Part shown: piece by piece, positions 55,898-64,000 of the stretch
Layout of the letters: each line of letters opens with the position of its first letter
How positions within the stretch are numbered: the stretch's first letter is position 1
NCBI RefSeq assembly: GCF_014931565.1
Contig: NZ_CP063353.1
Location: 2,418,001 to 2,482,000, forward strand
Direction of reading: 5' to 3'
Length of the DNA: 64,000 bases
Source: Clostridium sp. 'deep sea'
Lineage (GTDB): Bacteria > Bacillota > UBA994 > PWPR01
Made by a program: the position numbers and the translations under genes
Notes under the pieces: model-generated
What the model was told of the DNA's origin: nothing
Databases searched by the model: none
What the model saw: the letters and a program-made list of their open reading frames with translations, nothing else

Positions 55898-56896
55898 ATG
55901 TTATTAGATAAATTACCTAGGATACCGCTGGCTTTTATACCTACTCCACTTCAGAAAACAGAGCGATTGGCCCAGAAAATAGGATTAAAAAGTCTGTATA
56001 TTAAGAGAGATGATCAGACCGGTCTGGCTTTAGGTGGAAATAAAGTAAGAAAGCTTGAGTATTTATTAGCAGATGCTCAAAAAAATAATGCAGATATAAT
56101 TTTAACAGTAGGGGGACCCCAATCAAATCATTGTAGAATGACCGCAGCAGCAGCCCGTGCTTGTGGCTTTGAATGTGCCCTAATATTTGGTGGCTCTGAA
56201 ATTCAAGAAGTTCAGGGTAATATGGTTTTAGATAAACTTCTTAAAGCCAAATGGTATTTTTCAGGTGAGCAAGATAGAGATGTTAAAATGCAAGAAATAG
56301 CAGAAATGTACAGCAAGAAGGGCAAAAAGCCCTACATAATACCGTTAGGTGGTTCAAATGCTTTGGGCGCAATGGGTTATGTAAAAGCAGGACTAGAGTT
56401 AGCTCAGCAATGTAAGGAGCAAGACATAGATCCAGATTATATTTTTTGTGCCTCTGGCTCAGGTGGAACTCAAGCAGGATTAATTTTAGGCTGTCACTTA
56501 GGGGGATTAAGCTCTAGAGTTATTGGTATTAGTGTCTCTGGTTCTGCTGATGAATTAACCGAAAAAATTAATATGTTATTAGTTGAAATGGGTGCTAGCT
56601 TAGATGTAGATGTTAGCTGTTTGCATCCAGTTACTGTCTATGATGAGTTTGTGGGGGAGGGTTATGGTAGGCCAACAGAGTTATCCCAAAGAGCTCTAGA
56701 ATACATGGCAAGCGAAGAGGCTATTATTATAGACCCTGTTTACACAGCAAAAGGCTTTGCTGGTCTTATTGGCAAGCTAGAGCAAAATAAAATAACTAAA
56801 GATAGTACTGTAGTGTTTGTTCACACTGGTGGTATGCCGGCTTTGTTTGCTGATACAGATTTATATTGGAAACCTGATACAGACATTACACGATAA
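55898..56896 (+). CDS. dcyD: D-cysteine desulfhydrase / ACC deaminase family PLP enzyme
   Basis: A 332-residue fold-type II PLP enzyme. Lys49 in 'GLALGGNKVRKLEYLL' is the PLP lysine; 'GGPQSNHCRMTAAAA' holds the cofactor and 'CASGSGGTQAGL' the phosphate. The family includes D-cysteine desulfhydrase (D-Cys to pyruvate, sulfide and ammonia), ACC deaminase and L-cysteate lyase; the first is likeliest but not certain. GGGAGGG precedes the ATG. An ATC-hydrolase-family gene, another enzyme of cysteine-related chemistry, is 4.5 kb downstream. Confidence 0.85.
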   Translation: MLLDKLPRIPLAFIPTPLQKTERLAQKIGLKSLYIKRDDQTGLALGGNKVRKLEYLLADAQKNNADIILTVGGPQSNHCRMTAAAARACGFECALIFGGSEIQEVQGNMVLDKLLKAKWYFSGEQDRDVKMQEIAEMYSKKGKKPYIIPLGGSNALGAMGYVKAGLELAQQCKEQDIDPDYIFCASGSGGTQAGLILGCHLGGLSSRVIGISVSGSADELTEKINMLLVEMGASLDVDVSCLHPVTVYDEFVGEGYGRPTELSQRALEYMASEEAIIIDPVYTAKGFAGLIGKLEQNKITKDSTVVFVHTGGMPALFADTDLYWKPDTDITR

Positions 56897-56993
56897 TTAC
56901 TCATCTTTAATATTGGAATAAATTGGTGTGTTGTAACAATTAGAATTTTTAACACCTTAAGCATAGCCTAAAAAACAAAAATAAATCATTTAT

Positions 56994-57041
56994 GAGCCTA
57001 ATTTCTTGGTAGATGCCAAAAAATTAGGCTCTAGTATTTTA
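56994..57041 (+). terminator. Terminator after the desulfhydrase gene
   Basis: GAGCCTAATTT (56994-57004) pairs with AAATTAGGCTC (57021-57031) and is followed by TAGTATTTTATT. Confidence 0.7.
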
Positions 57042-57546
57042 TTAAAATACAATAGCATAAAATAATTTTTGCTTGGTGTTTACTAATACAATATAAAATT
57101 AAAAAACTTTCTTTATACTATATTATCCACTTACACATCGCTAAAATAGTTTTATATGCTAACTCTTAATACATTAATACCTAAAAACATTATTAATTGT
57201 TCCGGGTATTTAAAACACTTAAATAAACTGAAATATAGGTACTATGTCCCAAGTATTACGCTTAAATTAAACATAATGATAACCACTTGTATCATTATGT
57301 TAATAAAAGTATGATTAGAGCGTATTACAGGTTTTAGCACAATCGTCTTGCTGTAGACATGCCAGCATCAAGAAAACAACTCCTAAGAAACGCATGACAC
57401 CTTAGATCTACATCAGTCAGTAATCTATATAGAAGTGTTCAACTCAATTTTCGGATAAAGCATAAAAAACACTTCTAGATGGGCGTTATGTGTTAAGGCC
57501 TGTTTTTTTACGCTTCGAAACATCAACTATGAGGAGGTAACACCAA
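57042..57546 (+). promoter_or_regulatory. Long structured leader of the S-layer-like gene
   Basis: About 500 bases without a gene before a highly expressed-looking surface protein. It has a perfect 10-bp hairpin CATAATGATA/TATCATTATG (57272-57299) nested inside an imperfect 10-bp pair (57253-57262 with 57319-57328), and a 10-bp TAGAAGTGTT/AACACTTCTA stem (57430-57477). The region from 57330 is less AT-rich than other spacers. A GAGGAGGTAA ribosome site stands 9 bases before the ATG. Long stable leaders are common on S-layer genes and extend mRNA life; no known riboswitch was recognised. Confidence 0.55.
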
Positions 57547-60500
57547 ATGAAGCGAAGTTTAGCGATGATCGCAATATTGGCTATGATAGTCAGTTTGTTC
57601 AGTGGTGTCGTATTTGCAGATACTACAGTAGACTGCAAAATTGATCTGGATCAAGATTCTGTAAATTATTCAAAGAGTTTTGCTACAGCAAAAATTACTG
57701 GACGAATTTTAAACAGTGCAACAAATGCCTTATGGAAAACAGATAGCACAATTAAAGTTTATATTGATGCTAACAACAATGGTACATTAGAAGATGATGA
57801 AAAAGAGGTTGCAGATGTTTTATACTCTGTAACAGCTAGTAATGGTACTTTTGAAATTACCATTGATACAAGTGCTCACGATGTAGCTAATATGTTTGTA
57901 GTAGCCGAAGGTACTGGCGTTGCGTTTGCAGATGCAGCTGCGTTTCGCATTGTAAGGGCTATGGAAATAGACGGAGAGTATACATTACAATTTGATTATC
58001 CAAAATCTGGGCAAGTTGTTTTCCAAGCTGCTTATACAAATGAAGATGGAAATACAAGTGATGATGTTATTTTAGCTTATATAGATTCAAATAACACAAA
58101 AGGTCAAGATATTTCTGTAGCTAATTTTAAGGGTACAGACAGTGTTGGATTCTTATTTAATGGTGAGAAATTTGGCCATGTTGGTGAAATAGGTTTATTC
58201 ATTAACGGTGTTTTAACACTTAAAGGTGAAGTAACTGCTCCAACATTAAACTTTGAAATTACTAACTCAGTTCCACGTAAACTTGGTAATCAAGACATTA
58301 AATTTGATTTTGATATTGAAGATAAATACCTTGATAAAGACGAAAATAGATTGGCTAGTGGTTATCAACTAAAATATACAGTTAAAGATTCTGATGATAA
58401 TGTGTATACATTTACATCTGGAAGTAGTGATGTAACATTAGAAAATGAAGTTTTGGTAGATGATAATACAAACCTATTTAGCGACGTTGAAAAGCAAGAA
58501 AAAACAGTTTCTATAGACTTTGAAAACTGGGCTTCTGGTAAATATACAGTAAAAGTTGAATTAGTTAAAGTTGGTACAACAGTAGTAGCTGAAGCAGAAA
58601 AACAACTTACAGTTGTTAACCCTTCTCGCTATACATTAATGGGTTGGACTTTAGATAATGAGCTTGAAAATGGTACCTTTAGACTTCAGTTCCCAGAGAA
58701 TGATGCGGATCACTTAACAGATGCTCCTGATTACTCATCAGTTTCTGATGTTAGTGAACAATTAGAAGTAAAAGAGTATATTAACAATAGTATTAAATAT
58801 GTTAATCTATTTGAAGTTAAAGTTAGTGGTTGTGGCATAGATGAAACATATGCTAACTTTGGCACACATAAAGTTACAGCCGATGGAAGTGCTTTATATG
58901 CAGACATTACACCTGAAACAACTGGTACCTTAACCTTAACAATTAAGGCATACAAGTCAGCTGATGGTGATGCAGTTGCAACCTTCACAAAGACAATTGA
59001 GATTACTGGTTGGAATATGCAAATTAGCACAAACTCAGTATTAGTTGGTAGTGAAAATGATGTAGTATTTACAATTACTGATGAAAACGGCGAACCAGTT
59101 AATAATGCAATTATTAAATCTGGATCTGATACTTTAGTTGATGGTACAACTACAAATATTGTTGGTGGCGTTTACACATATGAAGACGATGATAAGGATT
59201 TATTTGATACAGTTGGTATGGTTCCTATAACTGTTACAAATAGTGCTAGTTCAACAAAAATCTCTAAGACAAATGCTATTGATGTAATTGGTGAAGAGAT
59301 ATTTACAGTTACATCTGATAAAGACGTTTTAATTAATGGTATAGAAGAGAAAATATATGTAACAGTATTAGATCAAGATGGCGAAATTGTTTATCCATCT
59401 ATAGAGAGATTTGATATTGCTACAGATGGTACAAAAACACCTAATACAGCATTTGAAATTGGTGCTCGTAAAGACCTAGATGGTGATGGAATAAAAGAGG
59501 CTATAGCCGTTACAGTTGAGCCTACTAAAGACCAAGAATCAATGATTATTAGAGCTACTACAGATGCTGGTAAAAAAATGGGTCAGGTTACACTCGATAT
59601 TCAAAAGCCTGAAGTTATTATGACCGGTGCTACAAAATTAACAGAGAATTTCAATAGAAGTTTTGAGTTTAAGGTTGTTGATCCTCGTGATGACAGTGTT
59701 ATTACAGACAACATTACTTTTGTAGAGGCAAGTGACTATATTGCTGATGATAAGCTTGAGTTTGAAACTGACTTAAATGAAGATGCTGGTATTTTTAGAG
59801 CAGAAGCTCGCGTAACAGAAGTAGATTGGGAGCAAGCTGAAAAAGACGAAAAAGCTGTTAATGCTCAAATTAAAATGGGTGAAGTAGTAGTATTAGAGGT
59901 GCCTGTAGCTAAAGCTAACTTAACAGCTACGCCTGAAAATATTATTATTGGTGCACCAACAAATATTACATTAACTTATACAGATGCTGATGGAAACGCT
60001 TTAGAGGGATATAAAGTAACTCTAAATGACGAAGAAATCAATACAACAGATGAAGATGGTAAGGTTGTATACTCTACATCTTCAACAAGTTCATTATCTT
60101 TAACATTTGTTGCTGAAACTGATGTTGATGAAAAGACAACTGAGTTAAAGGTTAAATCTGGCGCTGATACAGAGGCTCCTGTAGTTGAGGCCCCTGAAAC
60201 AGTTACAACAGATAGTGCTGTTATAACAATTAAAGATAATGTATTAGTAAAAAGATTAATGGTTAATGGACAACCTGTAGAGTTATATTTCCCTAAAGCT
60301 GAAGTGACTTATGTTGCTAACAACTTAAAAATGGGTGATAACACATTTGTAGTTGAAGCTATTGACAATAAAGACAACTATACAAAAGAAGTTGTTACAA
60401 TTAAAAGAGAAGCAGTAACTGGCGAAGTTGAATTCCAAATTGGGGTTGCTACACAATATGGTACTCCTATATTAGTGGAAGGTACAACTATGGTTCCTGT

Positions 60501-60762
60501 AAGATTTGCCGAGGAACTAGGCGCTACAATTGCTTGGAATAATACCACAAAAACAGCAACATACACATTAGGTGAGAAATCTATTTCAGTAACAATCGGT
60601 AGTAAAACTGCTATTGTAAATGGTGAAAATGTACAAGTTACTCAAACACCATTCATTAATAGTCAAAACCGTACTATGGTTCCTCTAAGAATGATTGCTC
60701 AAGAACTAGGATTTGAAGTTCACTGGGTATCAAATAATCAACCAATTAAAATTGTGAAATAG
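57547..60762 (+). CDS. S-layer-like surface protein with C-terminal stalk (copper amine oxidase N) domain
   Basis: A 1071-residue exported protein. The signal peptide ends 'SLFSGVVFA' with cleavage before 'DTTVDCK'. The mature part is acidic and beta-rich, with several Ig-like modules ('GSENDVVFTITDENGEPVNN', 'APTNITLTYTDADGNALEG'), an Asp/Asn-rich calcium-type loop ('YIDANNNGTLEDDEKEV'), and a final stalk domain ('TMVPVRFAEELGATIAW', 'TMVPLRMIAQELGFEVHW'). It is the better-kept paralogue of 11892-15293. Codon use is more uniform than in neighbours (GCT, ACA, GTT favoured), which with the leader and terminator suggests strong expression, perhaps as the main surface-layer protein. Confidence 0.88.
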   Translation: MKRSLAMIAILAMIVSLFSGVVFADTTVDCKIDLDQDSVNYSKSFATAKITGRILNSATNALWKTDSTIKVYIDANNNGTLEDDEKEVADVLYSVTASNGTFEITIDTSAHDVANMFVVAEGTGVAFADAAAFRIVRAMEIDGEYTLQFDYPKSGQVVFQAAYTNEDGNTSDDVILAYIDSNNTKGQDISVANFKGTDSVGFLFNGEKFGHVGEIGLFINGVLTLKGEVTAPTLNFEITNSVPRKLGNQDIKFDFDIEDKYLDKDENRLASGYQLKYTVKDSDDNVYTFTSGSSDVTLENEVLVDDNTNLFSDVEKQEKTVSIDFENWASGKYTVKVELVKVGTTVVAEAEKQLTVVNPSRYTLMGWTLDNELENGTFRLQFPENDADHLTDAPDYSSVSDVSEQLEVKEYINNSIKYVNLFEVKVSGCGIDETYANFGTHKVTADGSALYADITPETTGTLTLTIKAYKSADGDAVATFTKTIEITGWNMQISTNSVLVGSENDVVFTITDENGEPVNNAIIKSGSDTLVDGTTTNIVGGVYTYEDDDKDLFDTVGMVPITVTNSASSTKISKTNAIDVIGEEIFTVTSDKDVLINGIEEKIYVTVLDQDGEIVYPSIERFDIATDGTKTPNTAFEIGARKDLDGDGIKEAIAVTVEPTKDQESMIIRATTDAGKKMGQVTLDIQKPEVIMTGATKLTENFNRSFEFKVVDPRDDSVITDNITFVEASDYIADDKLEFETDLNEDAGIFRAEARVTEVDWEQAEKDEKAVNAQIKMGEVVVLEVPVAKANLTATPENIIIGAPTNITLTYTDADGNALEGYKVTLNDEEINTTDEDGKVVYSTSSTSSLSLTFVAETDVDEKTTELKVKSGADTEAPVVEAPETVTTDSAVITIKDNVLVKRLMVNGQPVELYFPKAEVTYVANNLKMGDNTFVVEAIDNKDNYTKEVVTIKREAVTGEVEFQIGVATQYGTPILVEGTTMVPVRFAEELGATIAWNNTTKTATYTLGEKSISVTIGSKTAIVNGENVQVTQTPFINSQNRTMVPLRMIAQELGFEVHWVSNNQPIKIVK

Positions 60763-60774
60763 TATTACTCAAAC

Positions 60775-60808
60775 AAAAAGACCGCCTACGCACTAGGCGG
60801 TCTTTTTA
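60775..60808. terminator. Strong terminator after the S-layer-like gene
   Basis: A perfect 14-bp stem (60775-60788 with 60794-60807) with loop CGCAC has T-runs on both strands. It also serves the convergent GNAT gene. Confidence 0.93.
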
Positions 60809-60811
60809 CTT

Positions 60812-61294
60812 TTAAACAGTTTTAATAAAATAGCCTCCAGCTATCTTTTTTCCATTACTTTCAATAAAACTAGGTGCAAATGAGAATCCTAGCTTAAGTT
60901 TTAATTGATAATTTCCCTTTTTATCGAAACTAGACCAACTTCGCAATTGGTAACAGTTTTGGCTTTTGGTTTCAGTTAAAGCTAGTTCCTGCAAACTAAG
61001 ACCTATCCCTAACCTTCTATACAGCTCACTTACATGAAATGTTTGTACAAATAACTCCATTATTATTTTATTAGCAATTTTTAATGTTTCATTATAAACA
61101 GGCACAGTTAGGGGTTGCTTTATTAAAGATAAGTGCCCAACTATCTTGTTGTTTTTAATAGCTACAATTATTGTAAGATTATTCAACCATGCATCGTTGT
61201 TTTGTAACCACCTTAAATAGTTTAAGTTAAACAAGTAGTTTATAATCTTTTCATCGTTTAAATCACAGCTTTTAAGTATTTTATATTTAACCAT
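60812..61294 (-). CDS. GNAT-family N-acetyltransferase
   Basis: A 160-residue GNAT fold. Motif A with the acetyl-CoA pyrophosphate loop is 'ELYRRLGIGLSLQELAL' (R-x-x-G-x-G/A). Upstream strands 'LTIIVAIKNNKIVGHLSL' and the later 'KLKLGFSFAP' fit motifs D and B. The substrate is unknown. AAGGAGA precedes the ATG. The gene runs against the direction of this arm and shares the S-layer terminator. Confidence 0.82.
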   Translation of the reverse strand: MVKYKILKSCDLNDEKIINYLFNLNYLRWLQNNDAWLNNLTIIVAIKNNKIVGHLSLIKQPLTVPVYNETLKIANKIIMELFVQTFHVSELYRRLGIGLSLQELALTETKSQNCYQLRSWSSFDKKGNYQLKLKLGFSFAPSFIESNGKKIAGGYFIKTV

Positions 61295-61401
61295 GAAGGT
61301 CTCCTTTTAGACTAGACTAATAACAATTATTATCTAGAAAATGCAGGAATAAATCAAGTTTTTTAGAATAAATAAGTAGAATAGCTCGGAGGGTGTTTAT
61401 T

Positions 61402-61974
61402 ATGAATGATAACGATCAATATATAACCCGTGAAGAAGCAGCATATGAAGTTGAGTTGGCTTGTAGAAGATTAGGTATGCTTCATATAGCCTATGCCAAA
61501 ATGTTAGTGAAGAAGTTTGGTAAAGAGCAAGGAACAAAACTTGTGTTAGAGGCTATAAAAAACTATGGAGAGTTAGTTGGTGAACAAACGAAAAAGGCAG
61601 TATTATCAGAGGGATTAACTGCTGATCCTGAAAACTTTGGTAACGGAAAATCACGTAGCCTACCTAAGTTAGGATTGTGTGAAAGTGTAGATGAGCATGA
61701 TGGTGAATTAAGAGTTAAAAACTGTACTATGGCAAAGGTTTGGAGAGAACTAGATGAGGAAGACTTAGGTGGCCTATATTGCTATATTGATACAGCAAAA
61801 TATATGTACTATAACCCTCAATATAAGCTTACACATGCTAAAGCTATGCCTTGTCATAAAACGGATTACTGTGTGTTTGAATTAAAGCAAACTACCGAAA
61901 AAGAAAGAGACGATTTTTTTAATGGTAAAGACTGGCGCTATTTAGATAAAAAAATAATGAGAGGTGACAAATAA
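61402..61974 (+). CDS. L-2-amino-thiazoline-4-carboxylate (ATC) hydrolase family protein
   Basis: A 190-residue protein resembling the ATC-hydrolase family, named for the Pseudomonas enzyme that opens ATC to S-carbamoyl-cysteine on the way to cysteine. The helical N-terminal half ('LGMLHIAYAKMLVKKFGKEQ') and the Cys-containing C-terminal half ('NCTMAKVWRELDEEDLGG', 'YCYIDTAKYMYYNP', 'PCHKTDYCVFEL') follow the family pattern. In anaerobes these genes are often found next to amidohydrolases, and the true substrate is unknown. The ATG at 61402 follows GGAGGG; its TAA overlaps the next ATG by one base, so the two are coupled. Confidence 0.72.
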   Translation: MNDNDQYITREEAAYEVELACRRLGMLHIAYAKMLVKKFGKEQGTKLVLEAIKNYGELVGEQTKKAVLSEGLTADPENFGNGKSRSLPKLGLCESVDEHDGELRVKNCTMAKVWRELDEEDLGGLYCYIDTAKYMYYNPQYKLTHAKAMPCHKTDYCVFELKQTTEKERDDFFNGKDWRYLDKKIMRGDK

Positions 61975-63143
61975 TGTTTAAAGAAAGCATAAAACAAATA
62001 ACACCAGACGTAATTACTTGGAGACGCTATATTCATGCCCATCCGGAGCTAGGAATGCAAGTGTGGGGCACTGCTGATTACGTTGAAAAAATATTAAGAG
62101 ATAATGATATTGAGGTTATCCGTTATGAACACATGCCAGCTGTTGTGGGTATTTTAAAAGGTGGAAAACCAGGCAAGGTAATTGGCTTAAGAGCAGATAT
62201 GGATGCTTTGCCTATGCAAGAAGTTGTTGATGTGCCATTTAAGTCTGTTTATGAGGGTAAAATGCACTCCTGTGGGCATGATATGCATGCTGCAATACTA
62301 TTAGGTACAGCTGTGGTATTGGCTAAGCACAGAGAAGAGGTTAAGGGAACAGTTAAGTTTTTCTTCCAGCCAGCTGAAGAAGGACCAAATCCCGGTGGAG
62401 CATTGCCAATGATTGAAGCTGGTGTTATGGAAAATCCAAAAGTTGAAGCCTGTTTTGGTCTACATGTTTTCCCATCAGGCACACCAGGTGGATATTTCTG
62501 TAAAAAAGGAGTAGGTTCATCTAACTCAGATAAAGCAGTAATTAAAATAATTGGTAAAGGTGGTCACGGAGCGTCACCTGACAATGCAGTTGATCCTGTA
62601 CTTATTTCTATGTATGTAGGAATAGCTTTACAAAGCATAGTTAGTAGAAATGTTTCACCAATGGATTCAGCTGTGGTTTCAATTGGCTCAATTCACTCTG
62701 GAACAGCCCCTAATATAATACCTGCAGAGGCTGAAATGCAGTTATCTATTAGGTCATTTAGTAAAGAGACAAGAGAGCTATTAGCAAAAAGAATTAGAGA
62801 GATTTCTGAGGGTATTTGTCAATCCATGGGAGCTACTTGCGAAATAGACTACTCATTTGGTTATCCAATGATGGTTAATGATGATAGGGCTGTAGATTAT
62901 TTTGTAAAAATTATGGGTGAAGAAAGAGTTATGATTGGTGATAAAGCAATTTCTGGTAGCGAAGACTTTTCATACTTCTTGCAAAAGGCACCAGGAGTTT
63001 TTATTGGCTTACCTGCAGCACATAAAGACAAGGAAAACTACTATAATCATCATCCAAAGTTTAACCCCAATGAGGACTGTTTAGCTTATGGTGTTGAGGC
63101 ATTTGTAAAAATTATAATGGAACAAGACAAAATGGTTTTTTAG
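61974..63143 (+). CDS. M20D metallo-amidohydrolase, third copy
   Basis: A 389-residue amidohydrolase with 'GLRADMDALPMQE', 'HSCGHDMHAAILLG', 'PAEEGPNPGGALPMIEAG', 'GKGGHGASPDNAVDP' and 'ISGSEDFSYFLQKAPG'. It is clearly more distant from the two tandem copies at 25947-28484 than those are from each other. Coupling with the ATC-hydrolase-like gene (TAATG overlap) suggests that one removes an acyl or carbamoyl group from the product of the other. AGAGGTGA precedes the ATG. Confidence 0.9.
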   Translation: MFKESIKQITPDVITWRRYIHAHPELGMQVWGTADYVEKILRDNDIEVIRYEHMPAVVGILKGGKPGKVIGLRADMDALPMQEVVDVPFKSVYEGKMHSCGHDMHAAILLGTAVVLAKHREEVKGTVKFFFQPAEEGPNPGGALPMIEAGVMENPKVEACFGLHVFPSGTPGGYFCKKGVGSSNSDKAVIKIIGKGGHGASPDNAVDPVLISMYVGIALQSIVSRNVSPMDSAVVSIGSIHSGTAPNIIPAEAEMQLSIRSFSKETRELLAKRIREISEGICQSMGATCEIDYSFGYPMMVNDDRAVDYFVKIMGEERVMIGDKAISGSEDFSYFLQKAPGVFIGLPAAHKDKENYYNHHPKFNPNEDCLAYGVEAFVKIIMEQDKMVF

Positions 63144-63184
63144 TTTAGCAAATAAAATTATTATATAATCATACTTAATAACAG

Positions 63185-63228
63185 ACTGCCAAGAAGACAA
63201 TTACACTGTTTACTTGGCAGTATTTTTA
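63185..63228 (+). terminator. Terminator after the third M20D gene
   Basis: ACTGCCAAG (63185-63193) pairs with CTTGGCAGT (63213-63221), then ATTTTTATA. Confidence 0.8.
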
Positions 63229-63339
63229 TATATTTATTCTTTAACTAATATTGAGTGAATTATTTGAAAAGTATAATATGCTAGCAGTTGGGTTATAACT
63301 ACTTTATGTATTTAACTATGGATACGAAAAGAGGAAAAT

Positions 63340-64000
63340 ATGAAACCACTTATTATATTAGTAACTTTAAGTTTACTTTTAGTTAATGCAGTAGCTATGC
63401 CTTGTAGTAATTTGGAGATATATGATTGTTTAGATGACTTTTTAGCGAATTGGTTAACTAGAACTATTGTCTCAGCCCAAAAAAGTGATTTAGCTGGTTT
63501 AGAGTTCAACGCTAAAGTAGTGGATAGAAGCCCTTTACAAGTAAAAAAAACAGTTAATGAAATTAATGCACAAGCTAATAGAGTATATCTGCAGAATAGA
63601 AGTAATCAGTATTTATATAGGTATCAAATTAACAAAGGAGATACCTTGTGGGGTATTGCTAAAAGATATAATACCACTGTAAACAATATTAAAAACGTAA
63701 ACCCAACAGTTAATGCTAAAAAGCTAATAGTAGGTAGTTATATTTATTTAACATCGAGTTCTAAAGTTAAGCTTAATTTTAAGTGGCCTTTGCAAGGTAC
63801 CATCACAAGTCCCTTTGGTATGAGAAACAATAAACTACATAAGGGTTTAGATATTGCTGCAAATACTGGTACAAGAATTAAGGCATCAGCTACGGGTATA
63901 GTACTTGAAGCTGGGTGGCATAATTCGTATGGTTTTTATGTATTAGTTAGTCATATTAATGGTTATCAAACAAGGTATGCTCACTGCTCTAAACTGCTTG
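63340..64000 (+). CDS. LysM and M23 peptidase domain protein (cut by window end)
   Basis: The gene is open to the end of the window (220 codons seen). The ATG at 63340 follows GAGGAAAA. The order is: a signal peptide ('LIILVTLSLLLVNAVAMPC'), about 75 residues of unknown type, a LysM domain ('YQINKGDTLWGIAKRYNTTV', 'NVNPTVNAKKLIVGSYIYL') and a LytM/M23 zinc endopeptidase ('GTITSPFGMRNNKLHKGLDI' with the HxxxD ligands, later 'TRYAHCSKLL'). It probably cuts or modifies peptidoglycan cross-bridges during growth or sporulation. The second HxH ligand set is only partly inside the window. Confidence 0.9.
   Translation, partial: MKPLIILVTLSLLLVNAVAMPCSNLEIYDCLDDFLANWLTRTIVSAQKSDLAGLEFNAKVVDRSPLQVKKTVNEINAQANRVYLQNRSNQYLYRYQINKGDTLWGIAKRYNTTVNNIKNVNPTVNAKKLIVGSYIYLTSSSKVKLNFKWPLQGTITSPFGMRNNKLHKGLDIAANTGTRIKASATGIVLEAGWHNSYGFYVLVSHINGYQTRYAHCSKLL

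Overview
The window is a low-GC (roughly 30% by eye) chromosome segment spanning the replication origin of a Gram-positive bacterium, most likely an anaerobic, peptide- and amino-acid-using member of the Clostridia. The core order dnaN-dnaA-oriC-rpmH-rnpA-yidD-yidC-jag-mnmE-mnmG-rsmG-noc, with parA/parB, gyrA/gyrB and recF on the dnaA side, is the classic Firmicutes origin layout. Surface-layer-like proteins with a C-terminal copper-amine-oxidase-N (stalk) domain, a T-box on ileS, several M20 peptidases/amidohydrolases, pyroglutamyl peptidase and a multi-subunit flavo-iron-sulfur amino acid dehydrogenase fit a proteolytic anaerobe. The genus cannot be fixed from the sequence alone. No rRNA, tRNA or CRISPR array was found.

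Layout. 1-7.8 kb: HEAT-repeat protein, a palindromic intergenic repeat, pcp plus an N-carbamoyl-amino-acid-hydrolase-type M20 enzyme, a methyltransferase/CvpA pair, mntP, plsY and a 3D-domain cell-wall protein. 7.8-11.2 kb: type-2 ileS behind a T-box with a clear promoter. 11.2-15.3 kb: a pilin-like protein and the first large stalk-domain surface protein, with a decayed stalk-domain fragment upstream. 16-20.4 kb: ung, a divergent Hsp70-like gene paired with a Cys-rich partner, and a CPBP protease. 20.45-22.32 kb: a complete-looking group II intron whose maturase has an in-frame TGA. 22.3-25.7 kb: five overlapping genes for a flavin/Fe-S dehydrogenase. 25.9-28.5 kb: two M20D amidohydrolases. 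28.5-40.5 kb: DUF554, parB, parA, two parS sites, a small XRE regulator, gyrA, gyrB, recF, the S4 protein, dnaN, dnaA and oriC, all transcribed leftwards away from oriC.

Right arm, 40.5-64 kb, transcribed mostly rightwards away from oriC: rpmH to jag, mnmE, mnmG, rsmG, noc, a HEAT lipoprotein, a D-cysteine-desulfhydrase-family enzyme, the second large surface protein with a long structured leader, an ATC-hydrolase-family gene coupled to a third M20D enzyme, and a LysM-M23 endopeptidase cut by the window end. Four genes run head-on here: a 1351-residue helicase/nuclease-like protein between mnmE and mnmG, an RNA polymerase delta-like gene, an arginyl-tRNA-synthetase-like gene and a GNAT acetyltransferase.

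Most unusual content: three divergent relatives of housekeeping enzymes. They are a pseudo-helicase whose Walker A and B positions are replaced, a shortened ArgRS-like protein that keeps the tRNA-binding ends but has HSLL in place of HIGH and still sits upstream of the delta gene, and an Hsp70-like ATPase with altered phosphate motifs. Also notable are a jag reading frame broken at an A7 tract with no alternative start, a perfect Noc-binding-site palindrome inside an M20D gene, a parS site in the loop of a terminator hairpin, and a probable ATT start for ung.
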